Shown: one piece after another, positions 12,283 through 24,539 of the stretch
How positions within the stretch are numbered: the stretch's first letter is position 1
Layout of the letters: each line of letters opens with the position of its first letter
Origin: Torreya grandis
Lineage: Eukaryota > Streptophyta > Pinopsida > Cupressales > Taxaceae
Direction: 5' to 3'
Length of the DNA stretch: 64,000 bases
NCBI GenBank assembly: GCA_037957365.1
Contig: JARHVA010000081.1
Coordinates: 8,437,001 to 8,501,000, forward strand
Notes under the pieces: model-generated
What the model saw: only the letters and a program-made list of their open reading frames with translations
What the model was told of the DNA's origin: nothing
The model's database searches: none
Position numbers and translations under genes: made by a program

Positions 12283-12293
12283 TCCTTCCCCTA
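12283..12293 (-). promoter_or_regulatory. Polypurine tract of the chromovirus
   Basis: Read on the minus strand, AGGGGAAGGA lies immediately before TGTTACATCCC, the LTR start. A polypurine tract primes plus-strand DNA synthesis in LTR retrotransposons. Its position between the chromodomain stop at 12391 and the LTR supports the orientation. Confidence 0.7.
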
Positions 12294-12390
12294 TAATCCT
12301 AGTCATCATCCTAGATGACTCTTATTTAAATAGAAATTATGAATAAAAAATATTGTTTAGCTAAAAATAACATAGTATAATAATATCTAA

Positions 12391-12443
12391 TCAGGAAAAT
12401 AAATATGGAAATCTCCTTAAAAAATCATCATAGTCCTCCCAAG
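12391..12443 (-). pseudogene. C-terminal end of a chromovirus integrase chromodomain
   Basis: The minus strand reads W-E-D-Y-D-D-F followed by basic residues, F-P and a stop at 12393-12391. This is the characteristic end of the C-terminal chromodomain of plant chromovirus integrases (consensus T-W-E-x...F-P). The first base abuts the LTR of the 37.8-kb insertion. The missing upstream half lies 37.8 kb away at 50234 and upward and ends with the residues that normally precede this Trp. The pair therefore represents one gene split by insertion. Confidence 0.8.
12439..12443. repeat. Left target-site duplication of the three-LTR element (CCAAG)
   Basis: CCAAG directly precedes the LTR end at 12444. 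The matching copy CCGAG follows the far LTR at 50234-50238, with one transition. When one copy is dropped the chromodomain frame is continuous, independent proof that these are the two sides of one insertion. Confidence 0.85.
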
Positions 12444-13638
12444 TGTAGAGTGGATTATAAGAAATTCTTATTCAAACATTAGTCCAAGAAATCAAAGAAA
12501 AATGCATAGAGAGGTAATTAAATCAAGCTAATCTATTCATGCAAGGTTTTGTTAATAATAATAGGATACAAATAAAATAAAGTAAACCATCACCTTTTCA
12601 AGTGACTCCATTGCTCAAAATAAGCTCAAAAACATGCTTTCCCCTTGATCAAGCATTCTTGTCTTCATCAAGAATGGTGGAAAAATCCTCCAATGTCTCA
12701 AGAACACTCCATAAAACCTAGGCTCATGATATTGAAACTATCTATTTGCCTATCAAATGAAGCTAATCCAAATATAAATAATACAATAATCAAAACACAT
12801 GTTTTGTGAAGAGATTTTATCATTATAACATTATAATAATTGAGTTCTAAAATGATGTTCATGGCCTCTCTATTTATAGATTTTTGAGATTGATGAGAAT
12901 GAATTATGACTGTCCATCTTGAGATCAAGATGTGTGGCCAAGAATACATTCAATTTTAGAGGATAAAATCAATAACTAACCTCATAATGATTTAGAAATA
13001 ATGGGAATTAATGAGGTATGTGAGGCCATGATTTAGATATTTTATTCATTTATGACCTATGGATGCCTTTCCAAGAAATGAAGTCATTAGGTAATGCAGT
13101 TAATAGGAATCAATTTACAAAAATAAATATTCAATAACCTTCATGGAAAATACACTTGAGCTCTTGATTTGAATTAATTAGCCTTAAACAAGATTAATCA
13201 ATATTTGTGCAATTATTTAGAAATTGACCCTCAATTAATCAAAATAGTCAAAAAATCATATTATTGGGTCATAATTTGACTCAAAAAGAATTAGAAGGCA
13301 ATGATAGATGCATTGGAACCATATTTCCATTTAAGATGTTACCAACACAAAATAATAAAGGTACATGATGTGTACTTATGAATTATAAGAAAAGAGTGAT
13401 CTAAAGCATAAAAAGGTGAAATCATCATTTTGACTCGAAATGAATTCATCAAAGTTAGGAACCGCATAAAATGAATTACCCTATTTAGGGATACTTTGGC
13501 ATAAATTGACACTTGTAAATAATAATTTTAAACCAATTAGGGTTTTGTAGTGATTTTGACCTAAAATGTGCATTTGAGTTCAATTCAAGTAAGATTGATA
13601 ATTTCAACACAAGTCGTGTTAGGAATTAGATGTTTATA
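12444..13638 (-). repeat. Outer 3' LTR of the three-LTR element
   Basis: About 1195 bp aligning over its whole length with 16160-17377 and 49016-50233. On the plus strand it starts TGTAGAGTGGATTA and ends TTAGATGTTTATA; the terminal CA of the minus-strand convention has mutated. It is preceded on the right (13639-13651) by a pyrimidine tract that is the polypurine tract of the minus strand. Confidence 0.9.
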
Positions 13639-16159
13639 TTTTTACCCTATTTGAGAAGGTGTATTGAGACATTCATGTGAAGAAATACTTTTTCAAAAAT
13701 AAGAGTTGTCAAGAAGAAATTGTAAATGACCCATGATTCCCCCTCAATAAGACATACTAAGATGAAAGAGATGGGTGGACTCTCGAAAAGAGAGAGAAAG
13801 TGACAGTTTAACCCATGGAATACATCACATCCAGATGAGCTAAATCTTGTATGCATTGATTCTATCAATGATAAAAATATAATTAGAGGTATAATGGTCC
13901 CAAAATATAAGGGGAATGGAAAGGATTAAATATAAACATATAAGTGACACACTTTGAATGCAACCATTTTAAGAGTGCAAGTTGCGCACTTATGGCATTG
14001 ATCAATCCCAAGATAAGTTGCACACTAAAACATTGCCATTGTGGGAAAAAGTGTGGAGAGATTAAAATTAAAGGAAAAGGGATAATATGGTCTCCATAAA
14101 TATGATAATAAGAAGTGTCTCAATATAGCAAATTTGATCATGATAAAGTAGTTGTGCCCCAACAAGGCTAATTTTGATCTTTGATAAAGAATAAATAATG
14201 GTTTGCCCTTGTAGGGCTGATTTGATTCTTATGGTAGGCTCAGATGTGGTGCCCTAGTGTGGACCAATTGACAAGTAATTATCTTAATAATATAACCTAA
14301 AATATAGATTAAAGTGAGAGGGTTAAAACATAGATGTGATGGTATAATGGCTTGAGAAAGACATAAAAAACTAGGCATATGAGGATGAACAAAGTGATGA
14401 AAGAGATGAAAAGAAGGGAGGTGGTTGAGCTGACTCTAGATGTGCTAGAAAAGTGGATGTTGCCTACATATCTCCATGGACTTATGTTCCAACATAAACA
14501 TTAGGCTAATGTAGTTTACTTAGAAATGGAATGAAGGATGAATGAAAACTAAAAAAGATTGATTAGACTCATGATATATGTAATGAGATGCATGTCTAAG
14601 CATAGATTTAAGTTCTAAACCTATTAATCCTAGATTATGCATAGTGTTCTTGCGAGTTGTTCATCAAAGCTATCTCGATGTTTAGACTTGAGTCTAGAGC
14701 ACAAAGTGCTTCCTATAGTAAAATAAATTAGGTAGTATAAGTATGAATAACTTATAATGACATGCCATTCAAATGCATAGAGATAATTCAAATGTGAATA
14801 CCTATAACTAAGGATAATGGTAAATAATGACCAAAACTAGAGTTACAACTATTTACATTTCAACAAAAAAGCAAAGACAAAGAAACAGATAAACATAAAT
14901 GAACCTAACTTAAAATTGAGATATGAATAATCAAGACTTAAGGAGGAATAATAATGTTTAAAAATTAAAAGCAAGAACATCTAAATGATATAGGATCAAG
15001 ATATGATTAATCAAGATCTATGTGGTCCACCAAGACATTCTTGAAAACAAAAGAGAAAAGAAAAATCAAATAAAAAACAAGACACCAATAATTATCAAAT
15101 AAATAAAATGGTCCAAGAATAACTTAATAACATGAGATCAATATATAAATAATCAAGATCCGTGTGAATCATCAAGATGTTCTAAAACACAAAAGAGACA
15201 AGCAAAATCATACAGGAAAACACAAGACCAAGATGAGACAAGAAGTAATAAAAAGAGAAAAGGAGAAGAAATAAATGGAGAGGTGTGAAAACACAGCAAA
15301 ACACCAAGAAAACACATCAAAACATCAAGAAAACACAATAAAACTCAAATAAACACACATAAACAAAAACCAAGTTAGTGCAATTTAAAGACAATTTGTT
15401 TATGTACATGTGGTAGAGGCATTACTTTCTACCACAATGTAAAAATAAATAAGGACAAAATTTGTTCTCTAATTAAAGAGTAACAATGATAGAATAAATG
15501 GGGGAAGAAAAGAAAATAAATGAGTTGGTTGAGTTGACTCCAGATATATAAGACAAATGGATGCTGCTTACATAGTTTCATGGATGCGTGTTCCACCATG
15601 AACTTCAAGCCAAATGTAGTTATCCTAGAAAGTGGGATAGAAGACATGATGATGACCAAAAACATATGATTAATGTTTCAGAAGAAAAGGGATAACTTGA
15701 CAAATGAAATTGGTCTTACAAAATGGCAAGTTGGTGAGATGATAAAGAATGATTTTGCAAAATAGTAAATACTTAGAATTAATTTGATTAAAAAATGTCA
15801 AGAGTGTGATATGGTGGGACAAGATGACTTGCACAATGAAAATTTAGTAGGATAAAATGTTTAAAAAATGGCAAGAGCATGAGGATCAAAATGTACAAAA
15901 GCGTAAGACAATATTTTTGTTATTTTATGGATCACTTTATCATGTTTTTGGTGTTTTTGGGATAAAATATGCACAAGGTAGGACTGGCTAGTCAAGGATA
16001 TGCTCATTCGAGAGTACAAGATTCAATAAACAACTAAGCCAACTGTAATGGTAATCATTGATATAAATAATGGACTATGGAGTGAACTGAGATTTCCAAT
16101 AACAACTAAAGTTGGATACAATGGCACATGCTCACAAATCTCCAAATGTAGATACAAAA
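13639..16159 (-). mobile_element. Truncated second internal copy of the same element
   Basis: This 2.5-kb segment parallels 17378-18484 plus 33724-about 35040: the PPT, the AAAACACCAAGAAAACACA repeats and the GGGATAAAATATGCACAAGG block occur in the same order. It lacks the plus-strand Tat insertion, so 14737-14741 (ATAAG) preserves the unsplit target. Homology ends near 16140 and the next LTR starts at 16160. The PBS, gag and pol expected between two LTRs are absent, indicating an internal deletion of a tandem copy. It has no coding content of its own; open frames such as 15153-15338 come from the repeats. Confidence 0.8.
15265..15375 (+). repeat. AAAACACCAAGAAAACACA short tandem repeats (copy 1)
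   Basis: Degenerate units of about 18-20 bp built from AAAACACCAAG and AAAACACAAYA words. The same array recurs at 34276-34385 in the other internal copy, with one or two more units there. On the opposite strand these read as hydrophobic Cys/Leu/Phe frames that should not be taken as proteins. Confidence 0.6.
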
Positions 16160-17377
16160 TGTAGAGTGGATTACAAGAAATGATTAGTCAAGCATTAGTC
16201 CAAGAAATCAAAGAAAAATGCATAGAGAGCCAATTAAATCAAGCCAATCTATTCATGTAGGGTTTTGCTAATAAATATAAGATATAAATAAAATAAATTA
16301 AACCATTACCTTCCCAAGTGACTCTATTGCTAAAAAATCAACTCAAAAACATGTTCTATCCTTTATAAGGCATTCTTGTCTTCATCAACAATGGTGGAAA
16401 ACTCCTCCAATGTCTCAAGAACACTCCATAAAACCTACACTCATGATATTGAAACTATCTAATTGCCTATCAAATAAAGTTACTCCAAATATGGATAATA
16501 CAATAATCAAAACACAAATGATTTGTGAAGAGATTTTAGCATTATAATAATACAATAATTTAGCTTAAAAATGATGTTCATGACCTCTCTATTTATATAT
16601 TTTTGAGATTGATCAGAATGAATTATGACTGTCCATCTTGAGATCAAGATGTGTGGCTAAGAATCCATTCAATTTTGGATGCTAAAATCAATAAATACCC
16701 TCATAATGATTAGGGAATAAGGGGCATTAATTAGGCATGGGAGCCATTAATGAGGCATGGGAGGCCATGATTTAGATATTTTATGCATTTATGGCCTAAG
16801 GATGGCTTTCGAATAAATGATGTCATTAATTGATGTAGTTAATAGGAATCAATTTCTAAAATTAAATATTTAATAACCTCCATGAAAAATCCAGTTAAAC
16901 TCTTGATTTGAATTAATTATCCTTAAACAAGATTAAACAACATTTGGGAAATTATTTGGAAATTGGCCATTAATGGATCAAAATGGTCAAAAATTCATAT
17001 TACTGGGTTGTAATTTGACTTGAGAAGAATTGGAAGGCAATATTAGATATGTTGGAACCATATTTCCATTTAAGATGTTAACAACATAAAATAACAAATG
17101 TATGTGACGTGTACTAATGAATTAGAAGAAAAGAGTGATCTAGAGCACAAAAAGACAAAATCATCATTTTGACTCAAAATGAATAAATTAAAATTAGGAA
17201 TCACATAAAATGCATTACCCCAGTTAGGGATACTTTGGCCTAAATCAACACTTGTAAATAAAAATTTTGAGCCATTTAGGGTGTTTTAGTGATTTTGACC
17301 TAAAATGTACATTTGAGTGCAATTAGAGTAAGATTAATAATTTGAACATAAATAGTGTTAGGAATTAGATAACTACA
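16160..17377 (-). repeat. Middle LTR of the three-LTR element
   Basis: 1218 bp, the same length as the 49016-50233 copy. The plus strand begins TGTAGAGTGGATTACAAG and ends AGATAACTACA. On its right is TTTTCCCCCTATTT, the polypurine tract read on the minus strand. On its left, where a PBS would be expected for a tandem element, there is instead the truncated internal segment. The five bases before it (CAAAA) do not match the bases after 50233, so this LTR is not the end of a separate insertion. Confidence 0.9.
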
Positions 17378-17391
17378 TTTTCCCCCTATTT
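17378..17391 (-). promoter_or_regulatory. Polypurine tract of the minus-strand Tat-type element
   Basis: Read on the minus strand as AAATAGGGGGAAAA immediately before the LTR start. The equivalent tract beside the outer LTR (13639-13651, AAATAGGGTAAAAA) is slightly decayed. It fixes the orientation of the element. Confidence 0.8.
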
Positions 17392-18484
17392 GAGAAGGTG
17401 TAGTGAGACATTTAGGTGAAGAAAAATCTTTTCAAAGAAAAGAGTTGTCAAGAAGAAATTAGAAATGACCCATGATGCCCCCTCGAGAGGACATACTAGG
17501 ATAAAAGAGAAGGATGGACTGTCAAAAAGAAAGAAAAATTAGGAGATTAAGCCATGGAATAGATCACATCCAAATGAGCTAATGATTTCATACATTGATT
17601 CCATTAATGATAAAAATATAATTAAAGGTATAATGGTCTGAAAATACAAGGGGAATGAGAAGGATTTAATCCAAACATATAAGTGACACACTTTGAATGT
17701 ACCTAATTTGAGAGTGCAAGTTGCATGCTTATGACATTGATCAATACTAAGACAAGTTACATACTATAACATTGCCATTATGAGCAAAAGTGTGGAGAGA
17801 TTGTAATTAGAGGAAAGAGAAGAACGTGGTCTCTACAAAGATGATAATAAGAAGTGCCCCAATAGAGCAAATTTGATCATGATAAAGTAGTTGTGCCACA
17901 ACAAAGTTAATTTTGATCATTGATAAAGAATAAATAATGGGTTGCCCCTATAAGGATGATTTTATTCTTATGATAGGCTCAGATGTGGTGTCTTATCATG
18001 GGCCAATTGGAAAGCTATTAGCTCAATAATATAACCTGAAACATAGATTAAAGTGAGTAGGCACAAACATAGATGCGATGGTATAATGGCTTGAGAAAGC
18101 CACAAAAAACCAAGCATATACGGATGCACAAAGTGATGAAAGAGATGAAAAGAAGAAGGAAGGTGGCCGAACTTACTCCAAATATGCTAGACAAGTAAAC
18201 GTTGCCTACATAGTTCCATGGACTTATGTTATAACATGAAATTTAGGCCAATGTAGTTCACCTAGAAATGGAATGAGAGATGAATGAAAATTGACCAAAG
18301 ATTGATTAGACTCATGATAAATGTGAAAAGATGCATGTCTAAGTATAGAGTCAGGTGCTAAACCTATTGAGCCTAGATTATGCATAGTGTTCTTAAAAGC
18401 TATTCATCAAAGCTATGTTGACATTTATACTTGAGTCTAGAGCATAAAGTGCTTACTATAACAAAATAAATTAGGCAGTATAAG
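17392..18484 (-). mobile_element. 3' untranslated internal region of the minus-strand Tat-type element, first half
   Basis: Non-coding on both strands. It aligns with 13652-14741 of the truncated copy (for example GAATTAGATGTTTATA-adjacent blocks, the AAGTGACACACTTTGAATG block and the TTAGGCAGTATAAG end). It is cut at 18484 by the plus-strand element and resumes at 33724. Confidence 0.75.
18480..18484. repeat. Left target-site duplication ATAAG
   Basis: ATAAG directly precedes the LTR at 18485 and is repeated exactly at 33724-33728 after the other LTR. The paralogous unsplit site at 14737-14741 has a single ATAAG, followed by TATGAATAACTTATAATG, which matches the right flank. Confidence 0.95.
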
Positions 18485-19886
18485 TATAGACACCAAAAAT
18501 ATGCACATCACAATTTTTAATGTTGAAGTATCCCTTGACCACCTTGGGACCTTCTCATGACCAATATAACCCTCTACACCCTAACTAAGCTCACCCATAG
18601 TCAATTTAACTTAAATAACTTAACCTTAACTTCTATCCCTTTTACCCTTCACCCTTGACCATTGATGGTCAGGATGATTGCCAATGATCACCTTGACCAT
18701 CGACAGTTAGGGTGCACCTCCTTAACCAAAAGCATGCAAACCACCCACTTTACTTTTATAAATAATTTGTCTAAATCTCGTTTCAAGTCATTACATGGAC
18801 AATTTATAATTAGACAACCCATTTGAACCTTCACTTCAACCTCTTTTTTGTGCCTATAAGAAGAGAGGAGCCTAAAGGTGAAATCCAACTACAAAAAATC
18901 TATGAATATGAAATTGTTATCAAGAGCTTGTATATCTAGGAGTTTCTTTTTATAGGTCAAATCACCTTCCAACAATCTAGTAATCTAGAAATCATATCAA
19001 AGAGTCAATTTTCCATTTCCTATCCACTAAGCCTTCAAGCACCATTACTCTGTCAGAATTGAGCCAAATTCCACCAACAGGTCAACTACCTCAACCATCC
19101 ACCTAATCAACTTATTGTAAGATAAGTACTTCTTTCTCAATATTCATCTACTTTAATTCCATTTCACAATCAACCCAAGCCTTACTCACCTCTCAAAATC
19201 CATCCTGTAGATCTCACCAATCAATCAAAATTACCAACCCAGATCCTCACATAGCAACCATCAATTATTGACTCAACCACTGATGGTCTATCCAACTCTC
19301 GATGGTCACCTTGATCACCAATAGTCACCTTAACCATTGAAGGTCACCCAAACCACTAATAGTTACTATGGCATAAAAAACCAACAAGCTAATTTCACCC
19401 ACCTACACCTGACTAAATCTAATTTTCTGTGTTCTTGCTTGTTCATAGACCCTTTTTTTATTTTCTAATGCATATATTAACCCTCTAGAAATAGTATTAA
19501 TTAGTTTTTCACTAATCTAATCATTTCTAGCATATTTTTAAACAAGCACTCTTACATTCAATTTTAGTACCTTTTGAGTTATTAATGTAAGTACCTTACT
19601 TTCTATTTATAAACTTAATTATTTAAAACATGTGGATTTACAACCCCTAAGGAAGCTCTCGCTTTTAGGATCTAGCTATCGCTAGGCAATCCACTCAACT
19701 ATTTGTCTAACAAACAAGTTTGCTTTAGTGCTTTCTTATTTTTAGGTCATCCTACCAAGCAAAAGAGGATCTCTTGACAATCTTCTGATTCAATGCATGC
19801 ACTATCAATCAAATTTTTTAACCATACCCATATCGAGTTTCTTTTCTCTCTTTATTTAGAATTTAAGCAATAAATTCATTGAAACA
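18485..19886 (+). repeat. 5' LTR of the plus-strand Tat-type element
   Basis: 1402 bp aligning end to end with 32339-33723. It starts TATAGACACC (a TG start mutated to TA) and ends ATTCATTGAAACA. Compared with the 3' LTR it holds an extra copy of a short motif near 18680-18700 within the CCATYGATGG repeats. TTTTATAAATAA near 18756 is a possible TATA box. Confidence 0.95.
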
Positions 19887-19889
19887 TTT

Positions 19890-19907
19890 TGGCACACCCA
19901 GTGGGAC
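19890..19907 (+). promoter_or_regulatory. Primer-binding site of the plus-strand element
   Basis: TGGCACACCCAGTGGGAC begins three bases after the LTR end. A TGG start pairs with the CCA end of a tRNA. A near-identical site (TGGCACACTCTTTGGGAC on the minus strand) follows the 5' LTR of the other Tat-type element at 49012-48995. I do not name the tRNA. Confidence 0.75.
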
Positions 19908-21580
19908 CCTTGTGTCTTTACTTGGGTTCTTGTTTGCTTGCACTCTCTCTCTATTCTATGCTCATTAATGAAATCAAAAGTTTTTTTGAGCTTAAAATTA
20001 AGTGCATACATCAATTTCTTGAAATTTTAGTTCACATAGCTTAACTTAAAGGGAAAGTAATCTATCGTAGCTTCACTCTTTGTTGCACACACCTAACCAA
20101 ACTGCTTTTACCAATTAAACATCAAGAAAACTTGAGATAAGGCTTGACTAGTATTTCATCAACTAGTGGTAACCTTACCCTTCTTGTTGATCATACTTGG
20201 AGGTCATTACCAAGGGGAGGACAAACTCAGCTCTCTAGTTGAGTATAATCTCTAGATATCAATATATTTTGGCTAAGGACCCAACACCCTTATCACTGTA
20301 GTGTGTGAAGTGAGGGGATAAGCCCCAATACCAAGCCACATATTGATTCTAATATAGATCTCTTTTGAGTACCTAAATATAACCTAAAACTAGCCTTATA
20401 TTTCTTCTTTAGTACCTGATTTACAAATTGATTTTAGTCACATGATTTCTTAAGACATAAGCCAAAAGCGAGATTAATTAAAACTCGAAGGCTTAACATA
20501 TCTCTTAGAGTATGACTTGATTTATTTGATATTTCCTTGTCTTCTCTTTGTTCGAGTAGTGAGGTTGTTTGTGATTTCTATCTCCCTTATCTTGTATGTT
20601 TCTCACTCACCAATAGAAAAGAACCTTGTAAAACAAAACCCATCACCAAGACAATCTACCTCTTCTACTTCTTCATCCATGGACTACATTTCTAAACTAG
20701 TAGACTTTACTCACCCTTTAGGAAGTCCTAATTTACCTCAATAGGTCCTTCAAGGAGATGCAAATTTTGTCCCTTTCCTAGACAACAATCTTGTAGCCTT
20801 GCAACATTATCTTACAACCACGTCTTATTGCATCTTGGTTTTAACCCCATCCATAGATCTGCCTTATGGAATGCCTCTTTACCTCATGGGGAGTACCTCC
20901 ATTTCCATGGTTACTACTCAACTATTAACTACCCAAGCCTCCTCATCAACTAATAACCCCTTTAAGACTACCATTCAAAACCAACCAACCCAAACTACCA
21001 CTACCCTTATACCTTCTACTCTTACCAACCACTCCTCCACTATAAGAGTGCCTACGTCTAGCACTACCAACCTTCCTTTAGCTACCTTTAACCCATCAAC
21101 TGCCACTCTACTTCAAAGCCTTGTGGTATCCATACCCTCTACCTTTCCACTGATTAGTACATGGGTCACCACCCTTCCATCACTCACCAACCCAACTATC
21201 ACTCCTATCCAACAAGTACCCCTTAGAGCAACCTTTGGCTACATCCCTAATCTACAAGGGCATGTACCCACTACACAACCACCTACCTCTACCTACCCTT
21301 ATGCATCTTCCACCTAACCATTGACATCTACTTACCCATATGTGGTATCCTTCCAACCATCTACCCACTATCCATATGTCTCCCAACCACTATAGTAATA
21401 TGCATCTTATAATCCTTCAGGGGAATAACCCAAAACAAACCTAATGAATATGATTATAAATAATATGACCACCTTAGAGTCAACCATTTTAGGTGCTCAC
21501 AACATCTTGTCATATGATCAAATCTATAATGAGCCTATCCATCTATCTGTACCAATCAACCCATGTCCTCCTCAATGGGA
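19908..21580 (+). mobile_element. Leader and N-terminal gag region of the plus-strand element
   Basis: From 19908 to about 20510 the sequence is non-coding leader. From 20517 to 21480 the plus strand encodes Thr/Ser/Pro-rich low-complexity sequence (the frame at 20799-21317 is open for 172 codons), leading into the gag domain. Such disordered N-terminal extensions are usual in Tat-type gag proteins. I cannot define the start codon. Confidence 0.5.
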
Positions 21581-21581
21581 A

Positions 21582-22049
21582 CTTCCTAAGTTATCTAAGT
21601 TTCAAAGTAAGTAGGATCCCCAAAAACACCTTAGGGCATTCAAGCATGCTTTCTATCTCATCACTTATGATGATGCCCTTCTTCTCTACACCTTCCCCAT
21701 GTCTCTAGCTAGCCTAGCCTTCGATTGGTATAGTTCCTTACCCAAACATTCCATCTTCTCCTTCACCCAACTGGCTCAAACCTTCTTGGATCACTTTTTG
21801 ATCAATATCTCCAAGAAAGTGTCTATCACCGACCTCTACTCTATTTGGCAGTTTGAAGATGAATCCATTTCCAATTCTGTGGCTCATTGGAGGAACGTAA
21901 TTAACCAACTTTCCTTTTCCTTGCCTCAACCTGAACTCATAGAATTTTTTGCTTGGGCATGTGCCAAGCATATATCCTCTACACTGCGTGTCCAAATCTT
22001 TCAAACATTTGATAAATATTTTACCATGGCATGTAAGTTGGAAAACTAA
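21582..22049 (+). pseudogene. gag, capsid-like domain of the plus-strand element
   Basis: In frame from 21582, P-K-L-S-K-F leads (one TAG stop) to D-P-Q-K-H-L-R-A-F, then an open frame at 21699-22049 with A-F-D-W-Y-S-S-L-P, S-F-T-Q-L, F-L-D-H-F, D-L-Y-S-I and E-S-I-S-N-S-V-A-H-W. This is the standard order of the retrotransposon gag capsid domain, which packages the element RNA into cytoplasmic particles. Few stops occur here, making it one of the best-preserved pieces. The minus-strand frame at 21738-22004 is its shadow. Confidence 0.85.
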
Positions 22050-22394
22050 GCCATTGATGAATTTAAGCTTAAGCTCAAAAAAAACTCAACATATAAAACC
22101 AATGAGGATTTTTCCTCAAAGTCAAGCAACCAACCCAATACCAACACCAATAATAAGGTAACCACTAACACGGTTATCCTAAAAGCCATTCCTCCACCTT
22201 CTGTCAACCAATCAAATTCCTCTAGTTCCTCAAGGAAAAACCCAAGGAACCAAAACTAGAACAACCAAAGGCAATTCACTCCACTTGGAGAATCATATGC
22301 TTCTATATTGGAGAAATTATTGAAAGTCAATATCATTCAGCTTCCTCCTATCAAGCCACCCCAATAATTTGACTTCTCTCATCTCGCACCTAGT

Positions 22395-22515
22395 TGGTAT
22401 AACGAGAATGATTTATATGAATTTCATAGGGTAATAAGATATGATGTTAGTTGGTATAACACCTTCAAGATCCTTGTCTAATCCCTCATTAAAAAAGGAG
22501 AGATAACATTGGATA
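22395..22515 (+). pseudogene. gag zinc-knuckle-like module 1
   Basis: Downstream of the capsid, L-P-P-I-K-P-P is followed by a module Y-N-E-N-D-L-Y-E-F-H-R-V and a trailing L-I-K-K-G-E-I. In Tat-type elements this place holds C-x2-H-R-x2-G-H-D-T-x2-C, followed by the Leu/Ile-rich tail and L-I-x-x-G. The Cys residues are gone but the His-Arg and the tail remain. It would bind element RNA. Confidence 0.5.
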
Positions 22516-23915
22516 ACCCCAATGTATCATCAAACCAAGCCCTTGATATATTTATGTAACCCTTATCAAACCATGCTCCTACCAAGAATGAGAGCAACAA
22601 CTTTGAATAATCTCATGACACCCATATAGTTAACATGGTCCTTGACTCCCTTGTTGCTAAAGAGCCTCTTGACCAACCCATTTATCTCTCACCCTCTTCA
22701 CTTATTGGGGTAGTGAAATTAACTTCCCTTCCTTTAGATTCCCAAGCCAAGGAAACACCATCTTCTCCCCTCCACTTATTGAGATAGTGGAGCCACTAGC
22801 CACCCTTTTAACTAGTATACCAAAATAACCAACCATCATTTTCTCAGCCTCACCTTTAACTACCGAGTGAACCACTCCTGCTTCAGAGATCATTCCTAAG
22901 GAGGAAACCCCTATGTTTACCCCTCTTGTGGAAAAACCACCTATCTTAACCCAACATCCTTTTATTCAGAAAGAGGATGGGGTTACCACCCTTGTGTCTC
23001 CACCTAGGGGCCTTTCTTTTAGGTCTACCATTTAGGGTATTAAACCAACTTATAAAACCTTCTTTAAGCTAGTGAAAAAATTGGATTTTATCTCCAACCT
23101 TGAGATAGATCGAGCCAAATTCTGGTAGTAAATAGGTCTCCCTTACATTACCCAACTAGAACCTCCAATCCTTACTCAATCAGACCAACCTACCACTTCC
23201 ATTGACCAATCCCTTACCATATCTACCCAAAAAACCAAACCCTCTAACCAACCAACTAGACCTTCCACTAAATCAGCCAACCTTCAACCACCTAAGCCAA
23301 CTAAAACCCAAGTAGCCAACCCTCTCCTATCATCCCAACTAGATCTACTAACTTTGGTATCCTCCCTACATCGAGCCTGAGTCATCCATCTATGAAAGTG
23401 GACCTAACCCCTTCAAGCCTACCAAACAAGCACCAAGCCAAAGTAACTAAAGATCTAAAGCCACACATAGGCTGAAAGGCCCTAATTTTACCTCCCTCAA
23501 CCTTGCACTCCATCCTGGGGCCTCACCCCTCTACCTTGAGTGGAAAGCTAATTATCTCTAACAAAACCCCACCACCTATCTTGGTTACATCTTTACAACT
23601 TCTTTTTGGGACACCTCTCTTTACTGCACCAATATTACCTAGGCTACCTACCTTGTGATCTTCTACCTCCAGCTCATCAACCTCCTTGCCTAAACTAAAG
23701 CCATCGACCAAGCATACCACCTTACCCAAGGAAACTACTACCAAACCTATTTCCAAGCAACCTTCTACCCAAATCACCAAATCCAAGACCACTACACCTT
23801 TACCACCTTTATCCAAGTCCTACTTAACCATCTTCAATAGGTTATTATAGACTTCCTAGTTAACCTTACCTCCCATCTGGCCCTTTGATCCTTTATCTTC
23901 AAAACCCACCTAGTA
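22516..23915 (+). pseudogene. Pro/Thr/Ser-rich gag linker
   Basis: About 1.4 kb of low-complexity plus-strand sequence, rich in Pro, Thr, Ser and Lys codons, with scattered stops between the two zinc-knuckle-like modules. No domain is recognised. Such spacers are common in large Tat-type polyproteins. The minus-strand frames at 22702-22893 and 23523-23816 are shadows. Confidence 0.5.
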
Positions 23916-24310
23916 TAATGACCACCACATGTGTTCCTACCGTAGGACATGTGACCATGACATGAAGAATTGAAAATCTCTCCAAACCATCATCCATCAA
24001 ATTTATGATGAGGATGATCTATTAATGGATGAACCTCCTACAAATCCCATACCAATCCAACCACCCACCATACCTACCCAACACTCACCCATTTCTCTAG
24101 CCTCACCTGGGAGTGAATATGAATCTAAACAATCCTCCAGCTCAACCTCTCCTTCTATTCATAATATAAACATGGTCACTAGAGCACAACAAAAAGATAA
24201 GGGGAAGGCTAAGGTGTCCATTCCTTGGACATATCCCTCTTCAAACTCCCAACCAACCTTCTCCATCTTTGACCAAACCCAAGGTGTCTATCTTAAGTGC
24301 CTCCTAATCT
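23916..24310 (+). pseudogene. gag zinc-knuckle-like module 2 and linker
   Basis: The frame reads Y-N-D-H-H-M-C-S-Y-R-R-T-C-D-H-D-M-K-N, a stop where the second Cys is expected, then K-S-L-Q-T-I-I and Y-D-E-D-D-L. This corresponds to the C-x2-H-R-x2-G-H-D-T-x2-C knuckle with His changed to Tyr and Gly to Cys. It is followed by a Pro-rich linker open at 24025-24312. It is a second copy of the module found at 22395-22515. Confidence 0.55.
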
Positions 24311-24539
24311 AACCCCTTAGAATCCATCAAGAGGGTCATCCTCAAGTAAAATCATTATACCCCATAAAAAATGATCTTGTATGAGTTGATCTCTACCTCT
24401 CCCCATCACCACCAAGCACTAATAGATACTTTTTAATCCATTAAGGTCCAACTCAAGGACCCCCAATCTCTAACCACCTTTGTCTATGCCCTTCAAATTT
24501 CCAACCTTGTTACCTTCAAAGATTCAAAAATACATTCCA

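Noticed and set aside
21738..22004. 88-codon minus-strand open frame
   Set aside because: Antisense shadow of the gag capsid domain.
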